Assembly (NCBI GenBank): GCA_045653225.1
Contig: JAZOLP010000155.1
Location: 1 to 7,764 of the forward strand
DNA from: UBA1737 sp045653225
Lineage (GTDB): Bacteria > Bacillota_I > Bacilli_A > ML615J-28 > CAG-313
Direction: 5' to 3'
DNA: 7,764 bases
Part shown: in pieces, positions 1 to 5,985 of the stretch
How positions within the stretch are numbered: position 1 is the stretch's first letter
Layout of the letters: each line of letters begins with the position of its first letter
Notes under the pieces: generated by a model
The model's input: only the letters and a program-made list of their open reading frames with translations
Told to the model about the DNA's origin: nothing
Database searches by the model: none
Program-made: the position numbers and the translations under genes

Positions 1-1040
1 AAATAATCAATACAGTCTTGAAGTGTATTAACACATACTAATTTCATGTCAGTATTATATTTATTATATTGCTCTAATGCTTCATCATAGTTGCTAGCAG
101 GAACAAAAAATACATCAGCATTATCTAACACTGCAACCATAATTTTAGCTTTAACTCCACCTATAGCACCAGCATATCCATTTACATCAACAGTTCCTGT
201 ACCAACAACATGTAAATCTTTAGTAAGTTTTTCTCCTGTTAATGAATCATAAATAAATAGCGCCTGCATTAAACCTGCCGATGGTCCAAAAGAATCAGGA
301 TCACTTATACTAAATGGCACATCACTTCCAGATTTAAACACATCATAATATTGATAAAAATTAAAGCCTAAAGATGGACTTACTTCTCCATTAGATTCAT
401 AACCGAATGCAGTAACTTCTATATCAAGTTCAGTTTGTCCTCTTTTTACTTTAAATGAGTATGTATCGCCAATTTTAATATTAACATAATTGATACCATC
501 TTTTTCATAAATACCAAATTTTGTAGCCAAAACAGAAACTATATTTACATCTTCTGTAAGAGTAAAACCCTCACATTCTATAATAACATCACCAAGATTA
601 ATTTGACTTTTATTTGTTCCAAATACACTATGAACAATATATCCTTTAAATTTAGCATTTAATGACACATTAGCTGCTTTATAACCAGCTATCAATGAAT
701 TAGTTAATGATACTTTCTTTTGAATAGTTCCTGATGTATAAGCGTATTCTAATGATGTATTTACATATTGATTATGCTCTTCTAATACTTTATATGGATT
801 AAGTAACGATTGAAGATAGTTTAATACTGAAATATTGTAATATGAATATACAGCAACACTTGAAACATTAACATCATTTGTATCTATACCTTCAAAATCA
901 TAGGTATCATCAATATCAGCAAGTGTTGCTGGAACAGTTAAATCATAATTGGTTGGAATAAAAGATAATACTACAAATATAATTGACAAACTTACAGAAA
1001 TTATTAATAGAACTTTAAATTTCTTAAGTAGTTTTAACAT
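1..1040 (-). CDS. Membrane-anchored PDZ/Lon-type serine protease (YlbL/SepM-like), 3' end beyond window
   Basis: Partial: 346 codons are visible from ATG 1040 with no stop. By my translation, residues 1-7 are Lys-rich, about 8-29 form one membrane segment, about 128-212 look like a PDZ domain (motif INLGDVI at 147-153), and about 220-346 match the Lon (S16) proteolytic fold. The catalytic dyad is visible: Ser254 in GPSAG and Lys299 in GGVKAK. There is no ATPase domain, so this is not a true Lon. Known relatives are extracytoplasmic: Bacillus YlbL/DdcP degrades the SOS division inhibitor YneA, and streptococcal SepM trims a competence peptide. Those proteins are about 340 residues long, so only a few residues should be missing here. 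The start is the only ATG after the in-frame stop at 1059-1061. It lies 2 bases past the deaminase stop and has no good Shine-Dalgarno, so translation is probably coupled. The substrate is unknown. Confidence 0.9.
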   Translation of the reverse strand, partial: MLKLLKKFKVLLIISVSLSIIFVVLSFIPTNYDLTVPATLADIDDTYDFEGIDTNDVNVSSVAVYSYYNISVLNYLQSLLNPYKVLEEHNQYVNTSLEYAYTSGTIQKKVSLTNSLIAGYKAANVSLNAKFKGYIVHSVFGTNKSQINLGDVIIECEGFTLTEDVNIVSVLATKFGIYEKDGINYVNIKIGDTYSFKVKRGQTELDIEVTAFGYESNGEVSPSLGFNFYQYYDVFKSGSDVPFSISDPDSFGPSAGLMQALFIYDSLTGEKLTKDLHVVGTGTVDVNGYAGAIGGVKAKIMVAVLDNADVFFVPASNYDEALEQYNKYNTDMKLVCVNTLQDCIDY

Positions 1041-1042
1041 TT

Positions 1043-1510
1043 TTATTCTAAAACTAGTTTAGGTGCATCTAATTGACGGCACTTAACTCCTGCAGCATTT
1101 AACATTCTTCTTGATGCTTTAGACGCATCAGTATCTTGATATTTATCAGAAACATAAACAATTTCTTTAATACCACTTTGAATAATTAACTTAGCACATT
1201 CATTACATGGGAATAAAGTAACATATAAAGTCGCATTAGTTAAATCACTAGTAGAATTTAAAATTGCGTTTGGTTCAGCATGAACAACATATGGATACTT
1301 AGTATCTAAGAAATCTCCACTTCTTTCCCATGGAAATTCATCATCACTACAACCACATGGAAAACCATTATAACCAATACCAACAATACGTTTATTTGCA
1401 TTAACAATACATGCACCAACTTTAGTAGAAGGATCTTTACTTCTTAAAGCAGATAGCATAGCAACACCCATAAAATATTCATCCCAAGAAATATAATTAT
1501 TACTTTTCAT
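1043..1510 (-). CDS. Deoxycytidylate (dCMP) deaminase, eukaryote/phage-like type
   Basis: 155 residues, zinc-dependent deamination of dCMP to dUMP, feeding dTMP synthesis in the cytoplasm. Zinc ligands are His77 (HAE motif) with Cys102 and Cys105 (PCNEC); Glu79 is the proton shuttle. The stretch GYNGFPCGCSDD at 46-57, then LDTKYPYV at 68-75 and LFPCNECAKLII at 99-110, resembles the animal DCTD and T-even phage enzymes more than I recall for Bacillus ComEB. In DCTD-type enzymes the GYNG...GCSDD region belongs to the dCTP/dTTP allosteric site, so allosteric control is plausible but inferred. The start at 1510 is supported by AGAGG at 1520-1524, 9 bases upstream. It sits 21 bases after aspS and 2 bases before the PDZ/Lon protease, so it is almost certainly co-transcribed with both. 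No thymidylate synthase gene is visible here. Confidence 0.93.
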   Translation of the reverse strand: MKSNNYISWDEYFMGVAMLSALRSKDPSTKVGACIVNANKRIVGIGYNGFPCGCSDDEFPWERSGDFLDTKYPYVVHAEPNAILNSTSDLTNATLYVTLFPCNECAKLIIQSGIKEIVYVSDKYQDTDASKASRRMLNAAGVKCRQLDAPKLVLE

Positions 1511-1531
1511 TATTAATTACCTCTTTTTAAA

Positions 1532-3277
1532 TTATTCAGAAACTTTTATACCAAGTTCTTTAAGTTGTGAATCAGTTACTTCAGTTGGAGCACCACTCAT
1601 AGGACATTTTGCACTTGCTGCTTTAGGGAAAGCAATAACTTCACGTAAATTATTGTTCTTAGTTAAAAGCATAACAAGTCTGTCAAATCCAAGTGCTAAA
1701 CCACCATGAGGAGGAGTACCATATTTAAGTGCATTTACAAAGTAACCAAATTTTACACTTGCATCTTCATCTGTTAAACCAATAGCTTTAAACATTTTAC
1801 TTTGAATTTCTTGATTATGGATACGAATACTCCCACCACCAAGTTCATAACCATTAAGAACGATATCATAAGCCTTAGCATAACAATTAGCAGGATCAGT
1901 AAGTAATTTATCTTCATCACCAGCTTTTGGAGATGTAAATGGATGATGAGCAGCTTCATAACGCCCTTCTTCTTCATTGTATTCAAATAATGGCCAATCA
2001 ACTACCCATAAGAAATTAAATTTGTCATTATCAATTAAATCTAATTCACGACCAACTTGTAAACGTAATGCGCCTAATGATTGATTACAATTAGCAAGTT
2101 TATCAGCAACAATTAATACTAAATCATTACTTTCAAGATTTAATAATTTTACTAATTCTTCTTTATTTTCTTCAGAAACAAATTTAGCTACGCTACCATT
2201 TAAAGCACCGTTTTCATATTTTAACCATGCAAGACCACCAGCATGATATTTTTTAGCAAGTAAAGTTAGACGATCAATTTCTTTTCTTGAATATTTACTT
2301 GCAGCATCTTTTGCAACGATACATTTAACAGCACCACCATTTTCAACAGCAGATTTAAAGAAACCACATTCAGTTGATAAAGCCCAATTAGAAATATCAG
2401 AAAGTAACATTTCAAATCTTGTATCTGGTTTATCAGAACCATAATAGTTCATTGCATTTGTCCAAGTCATATGTGTAAATGGAGTCTTAATTTCAATATC
2501 TAAACAATCTTTCCAAACTTTCTTTAATAAACCTTCTACTAATGCTTGAATATCTGGTTCATCAACAAAACTCATTTCAAGGTCAACTTGAGTAAACTCA
2601 AGTTGTCTATCAGCTCTTAAATCTTCATCTCTAAAACATTTAACGATTTGGAAGTATCTTTCAAATCCAGCAACCATTAATAATTGTTTATAAAGTTGAG
2701 GACTTTGAGGAAGGGCATAAAATTCACCCTTATGTACACGTGAAGGTACTAAGAAGTCACGAGCACCTTCTGGTGTAGATTTACCAAATACTGGAGTTTC
2801 AACTTCAATAAAATCAAGTGCATCAAAATAGTTACGAATAGACATTGCAGCTTTATGACGAAGATTCATATTATATTGCATTTGAGGTCTTCTCAAATCA
2901 AGATATCGATATTTCATACGAGTATCTTCAAGTGCATCAGTATTATCTGCAATAATCATTGGAGTAGCATCTGCTTTAGATAAAATTTCTAATGACTCAA
3001 CAATTACTTCAACATCACCAGTTGGAATATTTTTATTTTTGCTTTCACGTTCAACTACTTTACCATATGCTTTTAAAACATATTCATTTTTTACATCTAC
3101 AGCAACATTATAATAAGGATTAGTTGGTTCGACAACTACTTGTGTTATACCCCATCTATCTCTTAAATCAATAAAAACAAGACCACCTAAGTCACGTTTT
3201 TTAGCACACCAACCAACAAGTGTAACTAATTCTCCAACGTTATTAATTCTTAATTCACCATTATTTTTTGTACGCAT
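1532..3277 (-). CDS. aspS: Aspartyl-tRNA synthetase
   Basis: 581 residues, class II synthetase that charges tRNA-Asp; length is normal for the bacterial type. Order: OB-fold anticodon domain about 1-105 (RDLGGLVFIDLRDR at 28-41), catalytic core, bacterial GAD insertion about 290-410, and the rest of the core. Motif 1 is around 156-180 with STPEGARDF (167-175), motif 2 is FRDEDLRADRQ (215-225) with EFTQVD (227-232), and motif 3 is GGLALGFDRL (525-534). GGSIRIHN at 481-488 is the usual active-site strand. The residue after RD in the OB fold is Leu30, whereas non-discriminating enzymes such as the Pseudomonas one carry His there, so it is probably Asp-specific. The ATG lies inside the hisS end, with AAGGAG at 3284-3289, 6 bases upstream. 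Pairing with hisS is a common Firmicutes arrangement. Confidence 0.98.
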   Translation of the reverse strand: MRTKNNGELRINNVGELVTLVGWCAKKRDLGGLVFIDLRDRWGITQVVVEPTNPYYNVAVDVKNEYVLKAYGKVVERESKNKNIPTGDVEVIVESLEILSKADATPMIIADNTDALEDTRMKYRYLDLRRPQMQYNMNLRHKAAMSIRNYFDALDFIEVETPVFGKSTPEGARDFLVPSRVHKGEFYALPQSPQLYKQLLMVAGFERYFQIVKCFRDEDLRADRQLEFTQVDLEMSFVDEPDIQALVEGLLKKVWKDCLDIEIKTPFTHMTWTNAMNYYGSDKPDTRFEMLLSDISNWALSTECGFFKSAVENGGAVKCIVAKDAASKYSRKEIDRLTLLAKKYHAGGLAWLKYENGALNGSVAKFVSEENKEELVKLLNLESNDLVLIVADKLANCNQSLGALRLQVGRELDLIDNDKFNFLWVVDWPLFEYNEEEGRYEAAHHPFTSPKAGDEDKLLTDPANCYAKAYDIVLNGYELGGGSIRIHNQEIQSKMFKAIGLTDEDASVKFGYFVNALKYGTPPHGGLALGFDRLVMLLTKNNNLREVIAFPKAASAKCPMSGAPTEVTDSQLKELGIKVSE

Positions 3278-4550
3278 ATTTTTCTCCTTCTATATTAAAT
3301 ATTTGATTTAATTCTTCAATATTTTTCATTTCTTCTGTTTTAAGAATAGTATTTTTTAATTTAAATAAACCATTTTCTACTTCATCAGAACCAATTATAA
3401 TAATATATGGACTACAAACACGTTCTGATAACTTAAATTGTGGTTTTAAATTACTACTTACATAATCAATTTCACAAGAAACATTATTACTTCTTAAATA
3501 AGCAGCAAGACTTAAAGCTTCTAGTTTAGTTTCTTCACCAATGTTAATGACAACAACATCTACTAAATGATCATCATCTTTAAATAAATCAAGTTCATCT
3601 AACACTAACATTAAACGTTCTACCCCAGTACCAAATCCAATTGCTTCAGTTTCAGGGCCATCAAATTGACGTGATAAGCCATTATAACGTCCACCTCCAA
3701 GAAGAGTTAAACCATTAATATTAGATTTTTCATCATCATAAATGAATTCAAAAACAGTATGATTATAATAGTCTAGACCTCTAACAAGATTTTGTTCAAT
3801 CACATAATTTACGCCTAATTTATCTAAACATGTTAAAACTTTTTCAAAATAAGCTTTATCTTCATCACTTAAATAGTCAATAATTTTAGGTGCATTCTTC
3901 ATTACATCAGTTTTAGCATCAACCTTACAATCTAAAATACGTAATGGATTTTTTTCAAGTCTCGTTTTACAATCATTACACATCGCATCAATGTTTGCAC
4001 CGAAATATTCTTTTAATGCTTCTTCATATTTTGCACGGCCTTCTTTACTTCCAATTGTATTAATAGCAACTTTTACATTTTTAATACCAAGTTTTTGTAA
4101 GAATAGATAACCAAAATAAATTACATCAGCATCTAAGTAAGCAGAACCAGTGCCTAATGCTTCAATACCAAATTGAGTAAACGCACGATAACGTCCAGCT
4201 TGAGGTCTTTCACATCTAAACATTTGTTCGAAATAAAATAACTTTTTAAGTCCAGGTTCAACATACATTTTATTCTCAACATACGCACGTGAAACACCAG
4301 CAGTACCTTCTGGACGAAGAGTAATTGACTTTTCACTTCGGTCTAAGAAAGTATACATTTCTTTATTAACGATGTCAGTTCCTTCACCAACTCCTCGTGC
4401 AAATACTTCTGTTGCTTCAAAAACTGGAGTGACAATTTCAGAATAACCAAATTGTTTACAAATTTCTCTTGCAACATTTTCAATATAACGATATTTTTTT
4501 ACTTCTTTTCCAAAATAATCTAAAGTACCTTTAATTTTACTTACTTTCAT
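3261..4550 (-). CDS. hisS: Histidyl-tRNA synthetase
   Basis: 429 residues, class II synthetase that charges tRNA-His; length is normal. The frame stays open upstream to 4649, but I start it at ATG 4550: it follows GGAGG (4556-4560) by 5 bases, the protein then begins MKVSKIKGTLDYFG as the family does, and the 33 extra codons fall in the T-box leader. Motif 2 is FRCERPQAGRYRAFTQ (111-126), the histidine-specific motif is LVRGLDYYNHT (255-265) with catalytic-type Arg257, GGGRYNGL is at 285-292, and motif 3 is GFGTGVERL (305-313). The anticodon-binding domain is about 329-429. A Cys cluster (191, 194, 208) in the insertion resembles other Bacilli enzymes. Motif 1 has YFG where many have a Leu-Pro, a minor difference. 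It overlaps aspS by 17 bases and is controlled by the upstream T-box. Confidence 0.97.
   Translation of the reverse strand: MKVSKIKGTLDYFGKEVKKYRYIENVAREICKQFGYSEIVTPVFEATEVFARGVGEGTDIVNKEMYTFLDRSEKSITLRPEGTAGVSRAYVENKMYVEPGLKKLFYFEQMFRCERPQAGRYRAFTQFGIEALGTGSAYLDADVIYFGYLFLQKLGIKNVKVAINTIGSKEGRAKYEEALKEYFGANIDAMCNDCKTRLEKNPLRILDCKVDAKTDVMKNAPKIIDYLSDEDKAYFEKVLTCLDKLGVNYVIEQNLVRGLDYYNHTVFEFIYDDEKSNINGLTLLGGGRYNGLSRQFDGPETEAIGFGTGVERLMLVLDELDLFKDDDHLVDVVVINIGEETKLEALSLAAYLRSNNVSCEIDYVSSNLKPQFKLSERVCSPYIIIIGSDEVENGLFKLKNTILKTEEMKNIEELNQIFNIEGEKYAYKK
3284..3289 (-). promoter_or_regulatory. aspS ribosome binding site inside the hisS coding end
   Basis: The transcript reads AAGGAG here, followed by 6 bases and the aspS ATG at 3275-3277. 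Both the site and the start codon lie within the last codons of hisS (residues Glu-Gly-Glu-Lys-Tyr-Ala near its C-terminus), so ribosomes finishing hisS pass directly over the aspS start. This fixes the aspS start and suggests translational coupling of the two synthetases. Confidence 0.8.
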
Positions 4551-4555
4551 AATTA

Positions 4556-4560
4556 CCTCC
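4556..4560 (-). promoter_or_regulatory. hisS ribosome binding site, predicted to be masked by leader pairing
   Basis: GGAGG, 5 bases before ATG 4550, decides the hisS start. Four of its five bases (4560-4557) fall in an 11-bp pairing with leader bases 4635-4625 in the T-box, of which ten pairs are Watson-Crick and one is G-U. The pairing is read directly; that it represses translation is inference. Confidence 0.8.
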
Positions 4561-4737
4561 AAACTAATAAAAAAAGAGTGCATAAAACAATCTAAGGACG
4601 TAAGAAATCTTACGCGATACCACCTTAGTTTGGAATAATCCACTCTCATTTAATTTACTTAACGCGCAAATCACTTCGTTTTTTCTCCAAATTTGTCAGA
4701 TTCTTCACTGAAAAAAAGTTTATTCATAAATTTTATT
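4561..4737 (-). promoter_or_regulatory. T-box tRNA-sensing leader of the hisS operon
   Basis: In the transcript, AAGGTGGTATCGCG (4626-4613) matches the T-box consensus AGGGTGGNACCGCG closely. It folds as a classic antiterminator: lower helix CTAAGG/CCTTAG (4628-4623 with 4597-4592), 7-base bulge UGGUAUC (4622-4616), upper helix GCGUAAG/CUUACGU (4615-4609 with 4604-4598), tetraloop 4608-4605. Just 5' is a stem III-like hairpin, UGGA-UUAU-UCCA (4642-4631), and before that UGAUUUGC-GCGUUAA-GUAAAUUA (4673-4651). Uncharged tRNA would pair its 3' end with the UGGU of the bulge. Only about 65 bases remain for stem I, less than the usual roughly 85-100, and no specifier loop can be placed with confidence. 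The right-hand boundary is the predicted transcript start. Whether control acts on termination or on translation is discussed in the findings. Confidence 0.88.
4569..4646 (-). terminator. Possible terminator-like helix and U-tract within the T-box leader
   Basis: AGAGTG (4646-4641) is complementary to CACTCT (4580-4575), which leads into seven T residues (4575-4569). The helix has only 6 strong base pairs and closes over the whole antiterminator, so it is not a standard competing terminator. No second copy of the antiterminator 3' strand complement is present downstream. The U-tract may still cause pausing. Weak call. Confidence 0.3.
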
Positions 4738-4743
4738 ATCTAT

Positions 4744-4772
4744 ATTATACTTTATTTTTAAATTAAAATCAA
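4744..4772 (-). promoter_or_regulatory. Sigma-A type promoter of the hisS operon
   Basis: The minus strand reads TTGATT (4772-4767), a 17-base spacer, then TATAAT (4749-4744), a perfect -10 and near-consensus -35 at ideal spacing. The predicted start is at about 4737-4739. It lies directly after the dinB stop and upstream of the T-box, so hisS can be transcribed independently of dinB. Confidence 0.8.
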
Positions 4773-4780
4773 GAACATTA

Positions 4781-5971
4781 CTATTCTTTTGGATTTTTAT
4801 AAAATCCAATTTGAATACAATTTGTTCCAACTTCTTCATTTATATTTTTAATTATCTTTGAAATCTCAAAATCCATAGCTTCTTTATCTAATTCATCAAA
4901 AATGCTCATTTGGACTACCATTTCTTTGCCTTTAGAAAGTTTGCTAGAAGAAACTCCAACTAACCTAACAGCATAATCTGCATCATATAGTTCTTCGAAA
5001 ATTTCAGAGTAAATTCTAATCATTTGATAACTATTATTAGTTGGTTTAGAAATTGTAATTGATTTAGAAACCATTTTGAAATTATTATATTTTAGTTGTA
5101 AAGTAAATGTTTGTCCTCTTAATGATTCTTCTTCCATCCTTTTAGAAACAGTATTGGATAAAACTTTTATTAACAATAATACATTATCAGGATTATATTC
5201 ATCATTGTCTAATGTATGAGAGTTACTTATTGAAGAAACGTTATCATGACGATTTGGATCAACTAAAGAACTTCCTTCACCATTTGCATGGGATAATAAA
5301 TATTTCGCATTATTTTCACCAACTAAATTTTCCAACATTTTAACGTCTTTAAAGTTTGCTAAATCACCTATTGTTTTAATATTTATTTCTCTTAATATTT
5401 TACATGTCTTTTTACCAGCTCCAAAAAAATCTTCAATTGGAAGTGGCCACATTAATTTTTCAATGTCTCTTTTTCTAAGAACAGTAATTCCTAAAGGTTT
5501 TTTAATATCTGATGCCATTTTAGCTAAAAATTTATTAGGAGCAATACCTATACTACATGGCAAATTATATAAATCTAATAAATCTTTTTGAATTTTTTCT
5601 GCAAGAGCTATGTATCCATTAGGTTTACAAATATCAGTAACATCTAAATACCCCTCATCAATACTTGCAGGTTCTACAAGAGGTGTTATTTTATGAAAAT
5701 AACTAAAAAATTTTCTAGAATATTCTTGATATAAATCATGTTTTGGTTCTACAAAAATAATATCAGGGCAGAGTCTTAATGCTTCATAAACTAACATAGT
5801 AGTCTTAATCCCATAAGCTTTTGCTTCATATGTTGCTGCAAGAACCATCCCTTTTTTATCAAGGGACATGTGCGCAACAGCAACTTTTTTGCCTTTTAAA
5901 TTGGGATTTTCTGCAATTTCGCAGCTTGCAAAAAAACTATTCATGTCTATATGAAATATTACTCTGCCCAT
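4781..5971 (-). CDS. dinB: DNA polymerase IV (Y-family translesion polymerase)
   Basis: 396 residues, within the range for Firmicutes DinB proteins. It copies past lesions at low fidelity. The palm motif HIDMNSFFASCE (7-18) supplies Asp9 and steric-gate Phe14; SIDEGYLD (103-110) gives Asp105 and Glu106 for metal binding. ATYEAKAYGIKTTM (46-59) is the fingers motif. The thumb helix-hairpin-helix is about 175-215 and the little-finger domain about 245-350. QMSIF at 354-358 fits the sliding-clamp binding peptide, so the protein should reach the replisome. The start at 5971 is backed by GAGG at 5977-5980, 5 bases upstream, and lies 14 bases after the htrA stop, so the two are likely one transcript. 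No LexA-type operator was recognised. The stop codon is TAG. No hairpin terminator is seen after the gene. Confidence 0.97.
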   Translation of the reverse strand: MGRVIFHIDMNSFFASCEIAENPNLKGKKVAVAHMSLDKKGMVLAATYEAKAYGIKTTMLVYEALRLCPDIIFVEPKHDLYQEYSRKFFSYFHKITPLVEPASIDEGYLDVTDICKPNGYIALAEKIQKDLLDLYNLPCSIGIAPNKFLAKMASDIKKPLGITVLRKRDIEKLMWPLPIEDFFGAGKKTCKILREINIKTIGDLANFKDVKMLENLVGENNAKYLLSHANGEGSSLVDPNRHDNVSSISNSHTLDNDEYNPDNVLLLIKVLSNTVSKRMEEESLRGQTFTLQLKYNNFKMVSKSITISKPTNNSYQMIRIYSEIFEELYDADYAVRLVGVSSSKLSKGKEMVVQMSIFDELDKEAMDFEISKIIKNINEEVGTNCIQIGFYKNPKE

Positions 5972-5985
5972 ATTTACCTCTATTT

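Noticed and set aside
1..1040. Full ATP-dependent Lon protease
   Set aside because: The visible protein starts with a membrane segment and has PDZ plus the Lon proteolytic domain only; no Walker motifs or AAA+ region.
1774..2001. 75-codon minus-strand frame inside aspS
   Set aside because: Out-of-frame shadow of a clearly conserved gene; low-complexity Leu/Ile/Met-rich product and no ribosome site.
4154..4336. 60-codon minus-strand frame inside hisS
   Set aside because: Out-of-frame shadow over conserved HisRS motif 2; no recognisable product.
4551..4649. Extension of hisS by 33 codons to an ATG at 4649
   Set aside because: The extra codons cover the T-box antiterminator, have no ribosome site at their start, do not look like HisRS sequence, and a GGAGG-led ATG at 4550 gives the family N-terminus.
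4569..4784. Region after dinB as a plain Rho-independent terminator for dinB
   Set aside because: No hairpin lies between the dinB stop and the hisS promoter. The only U-tract is within the T-box leader and belongs to hisS control.
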